Source of the DNA: Pseudomonas fluorescens
Lineage (GTDB): Bacteria > Pseudomonadota > Gammaproteobacteria > Pseudomonadales > Pseudomonadaceae
Direction: 5' to 3'
NCBI RefSeq assembly: GCF_902497855.1
Contig: NZ_CABVHU010000005.1
Coordinates: 124,001 to 188,000 of the forward strand
DNA length: 64,000 nucleotides
Part shown: piece after piece, positions 1 to 9,015 of the stretch
Position numbering within the stretch: position 1 is the first letter of the stretch
How the letters are laid out: each line of letters begins with the position of its first letter
Notes under the pieces: model-generated
The model's database searches: none
Told to the model about the DNA's origin: nothing
What the model saw: the letters and a program-made list of their open reading frames with translations, nothing else
Position numbers and translations under genes: made by a program

Positions 1-138
1 TGCCCGCCAATAACAATACCCGTCGACCGGACTGCATTGGATCGACATGGGCTCCAGAATTCCAGGCGTATGCCTACCTGTCATAAAGCTCGTGCAATCT
101 CAGTTGCGCGCATACCCGCTTGCTTGGAGTCTGATGAC

Positions 139-1023
139 ATGAGGCCAGAAATCGCTGTGCTGGATATACAGGGTCAGTATCGGGTTTACACGGAGTTCTA
201 TCGCGCAGACGCCGCAGAGAAGACCATTATCCTGGTCAACGGCTCGCTGGCCACGACTGCGTCGTTTGCACAAACCGTGAAAAACCTTCACCCGCAGTTC
301 AACGTGGTCTGCTACGACCAGCCCTACGCGGGCAAGTCAAAAGCCCACAACCTGCATGAGCAATCGCTGACCAAGGAAATCGAAGGGCAGATCCTCCTGG
401 AGCTGATCGATCACTTCGCCGCCGAACACGTGATGTCGTTTTCCTGGGGTGGCGCCGCAACCCTGGTCGCCCTGGCCCAACGGCCAAGGCGCATCGAAAA
501 AGCCGTGATCAGCTCGTTCTCGCCGGAGATCAACTCGCACATGCTCGACTACCTCGAGCGCGGGATCGATTACCTCGGCAGCCGGGACGGCGACCGGGTC
601 GGCAACCTGGTGAACAGCACCATCGGCAAACACCTGCCGACCCTGTTCAAGCGCTTCAACTACCGGCACGTCAGCACCCTGGCCGAGCATGAATACGGGC
701 AGATGCACTTCCACATCAGCGACCTGCTGCACAGCGATCGCCAGTGCTTTTTCAAAGCGGCTGAAAAGATCAACGTACCTGTGCTGTTCATGAACGGCGA
801 ATGGGACGAATACACCGCCGCCGAGGGCGCCCGGTTATTCGCCAACCACGTGCAAGACGCCACCTTCAGCACCCTGCAGGCCACCGGCCACTTTCTCGAC
901 ATGGAACACAAAGCCGCCTGCCGAGACAGCCGCAACGCACTGCTGGGCTTCCTGAAACCGGCGCCACAGTCGAGCCGACCGCGGTACCACTACGTCCAGG
1001 ACCAACATGCACTGTCCATCTGA
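139..1023 (+). CDS. phaG: 3-hydroxyacyl-ACP transacylase PhaG
   Basis: Alpha/beta-hydrolase-fold enzyme that releases (R)-3-hydroxyacyl groups from acyl carrier protein, linking fatty acid synthesis to medium-chain polyhydroxyalkanoate formation in the cytoplasm. It is 294 residues, the usual PhaG length. The triad is visible as Ser102 (FSWGG), Asp223 (GEWDEY) and His251 (ATGHFLDME), the positions known for PhaG/RhlA. The start at 139 is chosen because it begins MRPEIAVLDIQ as PhaG does and has GGAG about 8 bases upstream; an in-frame ATG at 37 would add an unrelated 34-residue head. RhlA is the close paralogue, but no rhlB follows, which favours PhaG. Confidence 0.93.
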   Translation: MRPEIAVLDIQGQYRVYTEFYRADAAEKTIILVNGSLATTASFAQTVKNLHPQFNVVCYDQPYAGKSKAHNLHEQSLTKEIEGQILLELIDHFAAEHVMSFSWGGAATLVALAQRPRRIEKAVISSFSPEINSHMLDYLERGIDYLGSRDGDRVGNLVNSTIGKHLPTLFKRFNYRHVSTLAEHEYGQMHFHISDLLHSDRQCFFKAAEKINVPVLFMNGEWDEYTAAEGARLFANHVQDATFSTLQATGHFLDMEHKAACRDSRNALLGFLKPAPQSSRPRYHYVQDQHALSI

Positions 1024-1031
1024 AAAAGCGT

Positions 1032-1096
1032 CATCGCGAGCAAGCTTCGCCCTACGTTAAACGCCCCCCCCTGTAGGAGCGAGGCTTGCCCGCGAA
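1032..1096. repeat. REP element pair
   Basis: Two inverted REP-like units (ATCGCGAGCAAGCTTCGCC and TGTAGGAGCGAGGCTTGCCC) follow phaG directly. They may act as its transcript end, since no classic T-tailed hairpin is seen here. Confidence 0.6.
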
Positions 1097-1204
1097 CGAC
1101 CGCCACACGGTCCCTGTTTTTGCTTTATCCGCTGCTAAATGCAACGCGCACAAAGAAAAACTTCAAATTCACGCGCACATCTGGTACAAAGTCAGCCGCT
1201 CTGA

Positions 1205-1278
1205 GCGGGTGTCGTATAATGGCATTACTCCAGCTTCCCAAGCTGATAACGAGGGTTCGATTCCCTTCACCCGCTCCA
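1205..1278 (+). tRNA. tRNA-Gly (CCC anticodon)
   Basis: The 74-nt gene includes an encoded 3' CCA. The acceptor GCGGGTG pairs with CACCCGC, the T arm reads GAGGGTTCGATTCCCTT, and the anticodon loop TTCCCAA gives CCC. The first anticodon-stem pair is a C-A mismatch (CCAGC/GCTGA). No intron or second tRNA is seen. Confidence 0.96.
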
Positions 1279-1318
1279 CTATTTTCAAGGCCTCCAGCGG
1301 TGCATGTACATGACTGCA

Positions 1319-1368
1319 ATCAGTTGGGGGACGTTTTGGGGTCCGTTTGTGCATTTGCATGCACAAAC
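1319..1368. other. Possible integrase arm-site remnant and hairpin behind tRNA
   Basis: About 45 bases after the tRNA the sequence reads AGTTGGGGGACGTTTTGGGG, resembling the repeated GGGGGACATTTT arm motifs often found beside tyrosine-integrase genes at tRNA sites. It is followed by a perfect 10-bp inverted repeat GTTTGTGCAT/ATGCACAAAC with a 4-nt loop (1345-1368). No integrase gene and no second copy of the tRNA 3' end are visible in the window. Confidence 0.35.
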
Positions 1369-1527
1369 AAATAGATGGACCTTCGCCAGCACCCATCCCC
1401 TAGGTGCTTCAGGCTTTTCATATTGCCCTATCGGAAAAAGGTCAAGACGGTTGGTTTTTTGCTGATCGCCCTATTTCGGTAACCCGCTTACGTCGCTCGT
1501 CCTCCAAACGCCACCATCCCATCAGTA

Positions 1528-2196
1528 TTACTTACGGATAACAACGTACGATTTACGCAGGTCGCTGGCCCAACCATCGAGCACCGCCTTGACGTTATTG
1601 GCGGTCATGACCTGCGTGTCGTTGTCCAGTGGCACTCCCGTGCCCTTGCGGACAACTTCGGCAACGACAACTCCGGTTGCACCATCCTCGAATTGCACTT
1701 CGGTAGCGATTTCACTGTCTTGGTCGCGGATACCGGCAGCGGTGCTCACACCGGCCGCAACCAACGTGACCGGTAGCCATTCATAAAACCGCAGGCCCTG
1801 GGTACTGGTTGCGATCCGGGTAATGGCAGGCTTCACAATCAGCGTGTTCGGACCAGGTTCCGAAACCAGGGGCACCACCTTTCCCAGTTCGCGCCTGAGG
1901 GCTTTATCGTAATATTCGGTCACGTTGGAGAAGGTACTTTGTGGAATCCGTTCAGTCGGCTCAGACCTCGGGTAAAACTGACTGGGCTCCAGATAGACTT
2001 GCTTGTAACGGCCACTCGTCACTGCAGGACTGACCCAGCTCAGGACGCTCTGACCTGAAGGCGCCTGCCGCTCCGTCAGCACGCTGTAGTCGTGTAGAAA
2101 CCCCGTATACATCTCGGGTGCGACTTTTTTGCTACTGCATGCCGACAGGCTCAGGGTGGCTGCTAACAACAGCGATAGTGAAAAATGGCTTCTCAT
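1528..2196 (-). CDS. DUF3313-type lipoprotein
   Basis: A 222-residue exported protein of the DUF3313 kind, function unknown. The N terminus is a lipoprotein signal (MRSHFSLSLLLAATLSLSAC) with lipobox LSAC, so it should be anchored in the outer membrane or periplasm. The body has mixed beta character and ends SYVVIRK. Start at 2196 has AAGGA about 9 bases upstream. It lies 38 bases behind the small gene at 2235-2546 on the same strand, so the two look co-transcribed. Both are divergent from the two-component system at 2694, which makes them candidate targets of it. Confidence 0.75.
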   Translation of the reverse strand: MRSHFSLSLLLAATLSLSACSSKKVAPEMYTGFLHDYSVLTERQAPSGQSVLSWVSPAVTSGRYKQVYLEPSQFYPRSEPTERIPQSTFSNVTEYYDKALRRELGKVVPLVSEPGPNTLIVKPAITRIATSTQGLRFYEWLPVTLVAAGVSTAAGIRDQDSEIATEVQFEDGATGVVVAEVVRKGTGVPLDNDTQVMTANNVKAVLDGWASDLRKSYVVIRK

Positions 2197-2234
2197 CAGT
2201 GCGAGTCCTTGTTCTGCTCTATGGCCCGCGCGTT

Positions 2235-2546
2235 TCAGGCGTGGACGTGGGTCCGCGGGGTATTTTCCGAGCACTCGATGCGCAACTGGCCATGAGTCAT
2301 GATCCAGTGGATGAATTCGGCAGTCGGAATCGAGTGGATGTATTCCACCCAATGGGCGCAGGACGGGCTGTAATGTTCGAAGTAGCGGCGCATGACGATC
2401 TGACTCCGGTCGTTTGCCATCCCCAGGCACGTCTCCTGGAAAAGGATCGGCGTATCGTGCCCCGGTGCCGTGGTGCGCTGGGTCAGGATCAAGGGACGTA
2501 CGGTGTCGTCTCCCTCGGTGGTATACCTGTTGCTCAAAACCTTCAT
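2235..2546 (-). CDS. Small protein of unknown function, 103 aa
   Basis: I do not recognise this family. The frame encodes 103 residues starting MKVLSNRYTTEGDD after a good ribosome site (AGGGGG). It is hydrophilic with many His, Glu and Tyr and a central MRRYFEHYSPSCAHWVEYIH stretch. It has no signal peptide or membrane segment, so it is probably cytoplasmic. It is the first gene of a two-gene unit with the DUF3313 lipoprotein. Part of a longer frame runs through it from 3281, but that overlaps the response regulator and is a shadow; the internal ATG with its ribosome site is the credible start. Confidence 0.55.
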   Translation of the reverse strand: MKVLSNRYTTEGDDTVRPLILTQRTTAPGHDTPILFQETCLGMANDRSQIVMRRYFEHYSPSCAHWVEYIHSIPTAEFIHWIMTHGQLRIECSENTPRTHVHA

Positions 2547-2693
2547 GAAAGCCCCCTGGAATGGAATCCGCGCAGGGTGCACGAGGTTTTTTGCCGGACG
2601 ATGTCCGACTAATGTCCGCAGGGAAGAAATGTTGCGCGATTGAAATAAATGACCCGGACATCGAAATGGTTTTAGATGCCTTCTTTTTGGTCC

Positions 2694-3419
2694 ATGGGTC
2701 CTGTAGCCGTGAGCAGACTGCTGATCGTCGACGACGACGTGGAAATTCTGTCCTTGCTGAAAAAGTTCTTCGTTCAGCATTCCTATGAGGTGGAGGTGGC
2801 TCCTGATGGCGAGGCCATGTGGGCGGCGATAGCTCAGAGTCGACCGAACACCATCATCCTCGACCTGATGCTGCCCGGCGAAAGTGGCCTGAGCCTGTGC
2901 CAGAAAGTGCGAGCCCAGACGGGGATCCCGATCATCATGCTGACGGCCATGGCCGAGCTGAGCGATCGCATTGTCGGCCTGGAACTGGGTGCGGACGACT
3001 ATCTGACCAAGCCCTTCGCCCCCCAGGAATTGCTCGCCCGCGTACGCGCCGTGCAACGTCGCGCAGGTGAACAAGAAAGTCGCGGCGGCGAGCAGCTGCG
3101 ACCGGTCATCGGCTTCGCAGGTTGGCACCTGGATATCACCTGCCGCGAGCTGCGCTCGCCCGAGAACGTGATGATTCCGCTGTCCGGTGGAGAGTTCGAC
3201 TTGCTCGTGGTCTTCCTTGAGCATCCCCAGCGCATCCTCACGCGTGAGCAACTGATCGACCTGACGCACGGCCAGGGCCACGAGGCCTTCGATCGCAGCA
3301 TCGATGTGCAGGTCAGCCGGTTGCGGCGCAAGATCGAACCCGACAGCAAGCGCCCGGACCTGATCCGTACCGTACGCAATGGAGGCTATATGTTCACCGC
3401 CAAGGTCACCCGTTTGTGA
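2694..3419 (+). CDS. OmpR-family response regulator
   Basis: DNA-binding response regulator of a two-component system. A receiver domain (residues about 5-120) carries the acidic pair IVDDD, the phosphoacceptor Asp57 in TIILDLMLPG, and the switch/Lys motif DYLTKPF. A winged-helix effector domain (about 140-240) ends RTVRNGGYMFTAKVTRL, typical of OmpR/PhoB. No strong ribosome site decides the start; ATG 2694 is given, and GTG 2709 (VSRLLIVDDD) is equally likely. The stop overlaps the kinase start by 4 bases (GTGA). The specific stimulus is not evident. Confidence 0.9.
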   Translation: MGPVAVSRLLIVDDDVEILSLLKKFFVQHSYEVEVAPDGEAMWAAIAQSRPNTIILDLMLPGESGLSLCQKVRAQTGIPIIMLTAMAELSDRIVGLELGADDYLTKPFAPQELLARVRAVQRRAGEQESRGGEQLRPVIGFAGWHLDITCRELRSPENVMIPLSGGEFDLLVVFLEHPQRILTREQLIDLTHGQGHEAFDRSIDVQVSRLRRKIEPDSKRPDLIRTVRNGGYMFTAKVTRL

Positions 3420-4765
3420 TCTGCCGGATCTTGCGCCGCGACACCCTCAGCCGCCGGATTGCCCTGACCATCTTCGCGGCGATGCTGGCCTCGCTGACCC
3501 TCAATGCCCTGTTCGTTCAGGTCGCGGGCATCTGGGCCCGTCCGCCTATCGAGCGTACTGGCCTGCTAGAGCAGATCGCCATGACCACGCGAGTGATCGA
3601 GGCTGCGCCTGCTCAGTTGCGCCCGCAGCTGGCGGTCGCAGCCAGCAATCCCATGCTCGAAGTGTCGTGGAGAGCCCATCGAGTCAACTTCAGTCTGCCC
3701 GCGAGCGGTGCACAGGTCGAAACCGGCAAGGTGCCGGTGTTGCAGCAATTACTGGGTGATGACCGAGAGATCGAAGTGTTACATCCCGGCGACTGGCCGG
3801 ATGACAGTCCCGAGGCGCGTTATGTTGCACTCGTGCATCTCGTCGATGGCAGCTGGTTGTCATTCACGCCCCCCGAACGAAGCTGGGGCCTGGACGCAAG
3901 CGTGCGGATCGCGGTGATCATCGCGCTGGGACTGGTCGCAACCTTGATGGTCGCCTGGATTGCCACGCGCCAACTGGCCAATCCATTACAGCGCTTCGCC
4001 AGCGCCGCGAGGCGCTTCGGCGGGGACCTGAGTGCACCGCCAATTGAAATCGAAGGCCCCCAGGAGATACGTCAAGCAATCATCGCCTTCAACACCATGC
4101 AGGCGCAGATTCAGCATTTCATCGGTGAACGCACGCACATGCTTGCGGCCATTTCCCATGACTTGCGCGCCCCCCTGACACGGATGCGGTTGCGCAGCGA
4201 ATTCATGGAAGATCTGGACCTTCAGCGCAAAATGATTCGCGATGTCGAAGAGATGCAATCGATGATCAACTCCGCTCTGGCTTTTTTTCGCGAAGACACT
4301 CATCTGGAGCAATCCACCGCGTTCGATCTGTCGGAGTTGCTACAAACCATCATCGATGACTACCGCGACCAGGACATCTCCATCGACTTCACCGGCCCCG
4401 CGCACCTGGTGTATGACGGCCGACCACTGGGCATCAAGCGTGTGATCGTCAACCTGCTGGAAAACGCCGTGAAGTATGGGCAGAACCCACGCACAGCGCT
4501 GAGTTGTGACGACCATTCGATCCGCATCGAGGTCAGCGACGACGGGCCAGGTATTCCCGAAGCGGCGCTGCAACGGGTATTCGATCCGTTCTTTCGACTC
4601 GAGACCTCGCGCAACCGTGACACCGGCGGGGTCGGGCTTGGGCTCTCGGCTGCGCGAGCGATCGTTCGAGAACAGGGCGGGGAACTCACCTTGAGCAATC
4701 GCAGCGATGCAGGGTTGGTGGCGCGGGTTGAGTTACCCCGTCACGATCATGGTCTGTTCAAATAG
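3416..4765 (+). CDS. Sensor histidine kinase (EnvZ-type architecture)
   Basis: Inner-membrane sensor kinase, 449 residues, starting at a GTG that overlaps the regulator stop. It has a first membrane segment near residues 13-35, a periplasmic loop of roughly 130 residues, and a second segment near 163-185 followed by a HAMP region. The phosphoacceptor His248 lies in ISHDLRAPLTRMRLR. The ATPase domain shows NLLENAVKYG, DDGPGIP and GVGLGLSAARAIV, all intact. It pairs with the preceding OmpR-type regulator; divergent neighbours DUF3313/103-aa protein may be regulated by it (inference). Confidence 0.9.
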   Translation: MICRILRRDTLSRRIALTIFAAMLASLTLNALFVQVAGIWARPPIERTGLLEQIAMTTRVIEAAPAQLRPQLAVAASNPMLEVSWRAHRVNFSLPASGAQVETGKVPVLQQLLGDDREIEVLHPGDWPDDSPEARYVALVHLVDGSWLSFTPPERSWGLDASVRIAVIIALGLVATLMVAWIATRQLANPLQRFASAARRFGGDLSAPPIEIEGPQEIRQAIIAFNTMQAQIQHFIGERTHMLAAISHDLRAPLTRMRLRSEFMEDLDLQRKMIRDVEEMQSMINSALAFFREDTHLEQSTAFDLSELLQTIIDDYRDQDISIDFTGPAHLVYDGRPLGIKRVIVNLLENAVKYGQNPRTALSCDDHSIRIEVSDDGPGIPEAALQRVFDPFFRLETSRNRDTGGVGLGLSAARAIVREQGGELTLSNRSDAGLVARVELPRHDHGLFK

Positions 4766-4790
4766 TCAGGGGGCCCCTGGGCGGTAGCAA

Positions 4791-4995
4791 CTACGCTGAA
4801 GTCTGTTAGCGTTTTTCTTCTAAATCACCTTTCCAGTATCAAATTTCAACCAGCATTAACATTTTACCGCCTACGAAAATTAACGTTTTCGCATAAGATC
4901 GACGTTCTGGTAACGTTTTTCTTGCCCCAATAAAGGATTTCGTCAATGCAAGTCGGTTTCAAGACCCTCGCCTGCCGTCACGGCATTGAACTGGC
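4791..4995. promoter_or_regulatory. Iteron-bearing upstream region, copy A
   Basis: The segment contains four direct copies of a TTAACGTTTT-type motif at about 4805, 4855, 4879 and 4909 (GTTAGCGTTTT, ATTAACATTTT, ATTAACGTTTT, GGTAACGTTTT). The same arrangement, roughly 83-85% identical by eye, recurs at 10451-10655 and continues through the ribosome site AAAGGA and about the first 16 codons of fic. Direct repeats before a toxin-like gene suggest operator sites, perhaps for autoregulation. Confidence 0.7.
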
Positions 4996-6490
4996 ACAGC
5001 CTCTGCGCATCGACTCGATGATTGGAACAGTCCGTGTCAGCCGCGAAAGTGGCGGGAGTGTGGAAAACCGTTATCCACAAAGATACCGGCCCGCGGACGA
5101 TTTCGCAGGACATTTTGAATTCGGCCTCAAATACGAAGAGATTCATCTCGAGTTTTTCGCTCGCCTGTTTGCGGCCATAGGCTCGCAGCCTATCGAAGAC
5201 TGGTGTCGACGGGAGCCTTTCGGCCAGTATTCCCGTCGCACAGGATTTCTCTACGAATGGCTGACAGGGGAACGCCTGGATGTGCCTGACGTGACCAATG
5301 GCCGCTATGTTGATGCAGTTTCGCCACAAGATTACCTGACGCGTCGCGAGGCACTGCGAACGCGGCGCTGGCGCGTCAATAACAATCTGCCGGGGACGGC
5401 TGACTTCTGCCCCTTGGTTCGTCGTACCCCGTCAGTACAGGAAGCTCTGAAATTCGATTTGCGCGCGGCATTAGAAGAATTGGATCACGCCTATGGCCCC
5501 GACATCCTGATGCGTACGGCCAGTTGGCTGACATTCAAGGAATCGCGCGCGAGCTTTCTCATCGAAAAGGAAGCCGACCAGGCCGATCGCATCCAGCGGT
5601 TTGCCCATGTCATTGCCCAGCACTGCGGTCATATCAAAAACCCGTTGAGCAACGACAGCCTGCAATCCCTGCAAGCCGGCATTCTGGGGAGTGATGCCAT
5701 CGGACTGGGCTTGCGCCGCTCTCCTGTGTTTGTGGGTCAGGCCACAATGCGCGAGGACATCGTGCATTACATTGCCCCCCATTTCGCAGATCTCGCGCAG
5801 CTATTGGCAGGACTCAACGAGTTTGAAGTCGCAACACGTGGTACGGAATCACTGGCACGTGCCGCTGTGTTGGCATTTGGCTTTGTGTATATCCATCCCA
5901 TGCGCGATGGCAATGGCCGGATTCATCGCTTCCTGATCAACGACACCTTGATTCGGGATAAGGCCGTGCCCGACGGCGTGATACTGCCCGTATCAGCCAC
6001 CATCACCAGTTCGATCGACTTCAGGGCCGGCTACGATCGTACACTCGAAGTGTTCTCGCGACCGTTCATGCGACGTTACGCGACGGACTATCGGTTCGGC
6101 GAGCTCGTGACCTACGAGGACGGTACCCCCAGCAACTTCATCTTCGATGAATACAAGGACGCCTGCTTTGCCTGGCGGTATCCCGATCTGACCGAACACG
6201 TCCTGTACACCGCACGCGTCGTCGAGCACACGATTCGAAAGGAAATGGCGGATGAAGCCCGAGTACTGGTGATCTTTCAGCGAGCTCAGGAGCAGCTAAA
6301 AGAGGTACTGGAAATGCCAGACCAGGATGCGAACCGCATCATACGGTCCATCAAGGAGAACGGCTGGACGGTGTCCGGCAAGCTAAAAAAAGGGTATCCG
6401 CAGTTTGAAGATGAGGCCATGGCGAAACGCGTCGTGGAGGCCGTGCGTTCCGCGTTCGAGGATCGGGAGATAGGGGCTGGGGAAGAGTGA
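4946..6490 (+). CDS. Fic family protein
   Basis: Fic-domain protein, 514 residues, expected to transfer AMP or another nucleotide-derived group to a target protein. The core motif is intact: HPMRDGNGRIHR starting at His317, with preceding helix TRGTESLARAAVLAFGFVYI. The C terminus (about 430-510) looks like a winged-helix segment, so DNA binding is possible. I could not find a clear inhibitory (S/T)xxxE(G/N) helix or a neighbouring small antitoxin. Start 4946 follows AAAGGA with 8-base spacing. The upstream iteron region and the first codons are duplicated before higBA at 10606. Confidence 0.9.
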   Translation: MQVGFKTLACRHGIELAQPLRIDSMIGTVRVSRESGGSVENRYPQRYRPADDFAGHFEFGLKYEEIHLEFFARLFAAIGSQPIEDWCRREPFGQYSRRTGFLYEWLTGERLDVPDVTNGRYVDAVSPQDYLTRREALRTRRWRVNNNLPGTADFCPLVRRTPSVQEALKFDLRAALEELDHAYGPDILMRTASWLTFKESRASFLIEKEADQADRIQRFAHVIAQHCGHIKNPLSNDSLQSLQAGILGSDAIGLGLRRSPVFVGQATMREDIVHYIAPHFADLAQLLAGLNEFEVATRGTESLARAAVLAFGFVYIHPMRDGNGRIHRFLINDTLIRDKAVPDGVILPVSATITSSIDFRAGYDRTLEVFSRPFMRRYATDYRFGELVTYEDGTPSNFIFDEYKDACFAWRYPDLTEHVLYTARVVEHTIRKEMADEARVLVIFQRAQEQLKEVLEMPDQDANRIIRSIKENGWTVSGKLKKGYPQFEDEAMAKRVVEAVRSAFEDREIGAGEE

Positions 6491-6596
6491 TTTTCGGCGA
6501 ATCCGGATAAAGTGCTCTCGAGCCCCCCGCCCTGCCCGCGCTCTCGGCGAAGCGAAGAACCTGACGCTTCCATCTGCCGATACGTGCGGGAGCGGA

Positions 6597-7748
6597 TCAG
6601 CGCGAAGATGCCGCCAGATCCTCTTCGACGAAGCGCAGCATTGCCTCCGCCAGCGCCTCGCGCGGGTAGGCATTCTGTGTCACCAATAGTGAACCGAGGG
6701 TCGAATGCGATCGGGCGATCGGCACTGCCAGTGCCCAATGATCGGCGTTGATATAGCCCATCAGGCGGCTGCCGGGCACTACCTGATCGTAGAAGATCAC
6801 TTGGCTGTCGTTGCGGGCATCGATGCGCGCCAGCTTGTTGTAACTCGATTTCAGCACGGCCGAGATGTGATCCGGCTGCGGGAAGGTCACGAGCGAATAG
6901 TAGTTCAGTTCGGACGGCAGCCGGTTCTGCGCCAGCCAGTTCTTGCGCGTTGCCGGTCGAAGGCTGTTGATCGCGCCACCGTCGCCCGAATCGCAGGTCG
7001 CACCGGGAAAGTGCCGCAATAGGTCCGCCTGGTACTGCTCGGCATCGTTGGCCAGCGCCGAGCCGCCGACCGAGCCGGCTGCGCTGATCACTGCCGCCAC
7101 GCGGCCGCGGATTTGCGGGTAAGCGACCATCGCTTCGAGAATGTCGGGCGCGCCCTTCGAATAGCCGATCAGGACGAGGCGCGACGGTCCGGCGCCGGCT
7201 GGCATCGCCATGATCGCGTCGCGTATTTGCCGAGCGTTGTTTGCGGAACTCGATAAGGCGTCGACCTTGATCTGCACCAGGTCATATCCGAACTGGCGCA
7301 GATGAACCGCTACGCTGCCGGGCGCTTGCAGCCATTGCTCGAAGCATTCGTAGCCGACGCCGGCCACCATAACGCCGATCAGACGGCGTTTCGATTGACC
7401 GAGATCGACGGGTTTGCCGGTGCCAGCCGGTTCGCTACCGACGCGCGTCAGTGCCTCCTCGCAAGGGCGGCTATCGGGCAGAACGCTTGCTCGGGTGTCG
7501 AGGATCGAGCAGAAAATCTCGCGAAAGCGCGCCCGCTGGTCCTGCACGCCGGCCTGCGACGCAGGGACCAGCACCAGCGGCGGTGTGTCCGTCGAGTAGG
7601 CAATCAGCGGCGCGGGTGTGCAGGCGGTGAGCGCATGGCAGCCAGCGATCATCAGCCATGCCATGCCAGCGCTGCACAACAATGGGTGGGTGCTGCACAA
7701 ACGGCCGGCCGAGTCATCCGGCCTGCCGAACAAGTCACTTGCGGGCAT
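6597..7748 (-). CDS. Secreted alpha/beta-hydrolase-like protein
   Basis: Protein of 383 residues with a hydrophobic export segment (LCSAGMAWLMIAGCHALTAC near residues 25-45) that resembles a lipoprotein signal. The body has a hydrolase-fold nucleophile elbow, LVLIGYSKGAPDIL (GxSxG), so an esterase or lipase-like reaction is likely; substrate unknown. The start at 7748 is set by a strong AAGGAGG site 6 bases upstream and overlaps the previous gene by 14 bases, so it is the last gene of a three-gene operon with two LssY-C-type lipoproteins. Confidence 0.7.
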   Translation of the reverse strand: MPASDLFGRPDDSAGRLCSTHPLLCSAGMAWLMIAGCHALTACTPAPLIAYSTDTPPLVLVPASQAGVQDQRARFREIFCSILDTRASVLPDSRPCEEALTRVGSEPAGTGKPVDLGQSKRRLIGVMVAGVGYECFEQWLQAPGSVAVHLRQFGYDLVQIKVDALSSSANNARQIRDAIMAMPAGAGPSRLVLIGYSKGAPDILEAMVAYPQIRGRVAAVISAAGSVGGSALANDAEQYQADLLRHFPGATCDSGDGGAINSLRPATRKNWLAQNRLPSELNYYSLVTFPQPDHISAVLKSSYNKLARIDARNDSQVIFYDQVVPGSRLMGYINADHWALAVPIARSHSTLGSLLVTQNAYPREALAEAMLRFVEEDLAASSR

Positions 7749-9015
7749 CGTCGACCTCCTTTTGTGCAGGCGAGTCGCGCCGGTCCAGATACGGTTCCCA
7801 ATCGAGCAGCTCCACCTCCGACAGGCTGAGCGGCCGCGTCGCAAAGAACATGACCGCACGCAGACCGTCGCTGAAGTAATGGGCGCCGCTGAACGTCGTT
7901 CGCGAGTGTGCCTGGGACGCGGGACCGACGCCGGTGACGAACCCGAGCTTGTCCAGACCGGCCGAATACATCATGTCCTGGATCAGGAGGTTTCTCGCCT
8001 CATCGACATCTTCATGCAAGACGAGGTTTTGCGAATCGCGCGGTGCAAAGCGTCCGCCGGTCGGTCTTGCGACCTGCGCGAGATAGACCGAGTGACCTTC
8101 GAAGCGCATTGGCGTATTCCACACGCGCACCCAGGTCGCCGGCGCTCCGGCTTGCGATCGCTTGCGAACCACGGCATCGGGCATGCGGCCGAACACACGT
8201 TCAGCCGCATCCGCGGGGTTCGCGGCACGCCGGTAGCCGCGACGCACAAATGCGGCGGCGATATCGGCGAACTCGCCGACGAGAATGGCATTGATCGGAT
8301 CGCCGGGCACCCTGCCGTTCGCGTCAGTGGCGCAGCAGGGAAGGCGCTCCAACGCGGAACGCAACGCGGCCAGATCGTCATAGTCCTTGATCTCGGATCC
8401 CTGATGCTGGAACAAGCCTTCGGCAAACCATTTTTCCCCGGCATCGTCCGGCACCCGCAAGAAGAGGGAGAACGGGATCAGCGTCTTTCTCTGCAGCAGA
8501 TCGATATTCAGCAGCCGCGTGACGCGCTCCGGGTTGATGAACAGCACGCCCGCTTTCGTTTCGCCTGGCAGGACGGGATTCTTGAACCCCAGTTGGTCCA
8601 GGTGTGCATTGATGCGCGCGTTCGCTGCCGGGGCGAATATCCCGTGCATGGACCAGGCGACTTCGAGGGGCGAGAAATAGTCGGGATCGGTGCCCGGTTG
8701 CAGCAACAAGAGTGGATCGGCAGTCTGGTTCTGGACTTCGACCCACACGGGCTGCACGCGTGTCTTGTCCAACTCCACACCCAGCATGCGCTGCCTGTCT
8801 TCGGCACTGAGCACGGCGGCGCTGACGCGCACCTGGTGCCTGGTGGCCGTCTGCGCACGTTCACGCAACTCGGTAGTACTGTAATCGGCGGGTGCCTGCC
8901 AGGTCGTACAAGCAACGACGAGCGCCAGAATCGCTGCACAACCCAGGGTGCACAAGCCGCGCATTGCACACCGCAGAGCCCCCCTGGCGCGTGGCGCCCA
9001 CGGCAAGCGGCTCAT
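7735..9015 (-). CDS. LssY-C-domain lipoprotein, paralogue 2
   Basis: Exported protein of 426 residues with an N-terminal hydrophobic segment ending LALVVAC, a likely lipobox. It is a paralogue of the next gene upstream: both share the blocks QPVWVEV, LPCC..N..GDP.N, an ..AF.RRG[YW]R segment, D.DEAR..L.QDM.YS and a conserved FSDG/YTDGLR..[ML][FV]F. These match the LssY C-terminal domain in my recollection; function unknown. The start overlaps the upstream stop by 4 bases. Codon use is very rich in G/C, consistent with transfer from a Burkholderia-like donor (impression only). Confidence 0.65.
   Translation of the reverse strand: MSRLPWAPRARGALRCAMRGLCTLGCAAILALVVACTTWQAPADYSTTELRERAQTATRHQVRVSAAVLSAEDRQRMLGVELDKTRVQPVWVEVQNQTADPLLLLQPGTDPDYFSPLEVAWSMHGIFAPAANARINAHLDQLGFKNPVLPGETKAGVLFINPERVTRLLNIDLLQRKTLIPFSLFLRVPDDAGEKWFAEGLFQHQGSEIKDYDDLAALRSALERLPCCATDANGRVPGDPINAILVGEFADIAAAFVRRGYRRAANPADAAERVFGRMPDAVVRKRSQAGAPATWVRVWNTPMRFEGHSVYLAQVARPTGGRFAPRDSQNLVLHEDVDEARNLLIQDMMYSAGLDKLGFVTGVGPASQAHSRTTFSGAHYFSDGLRAVMFFATRPLSLSEVELLDWEPYLDRRDSPAQKEVDDARK

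Noticed and set aside
1120..1396. Overlapping small open frames around the tRNA
   Set aside because: They run through the tRNA on both strands, have no ribosome sites, and their proteins look random.
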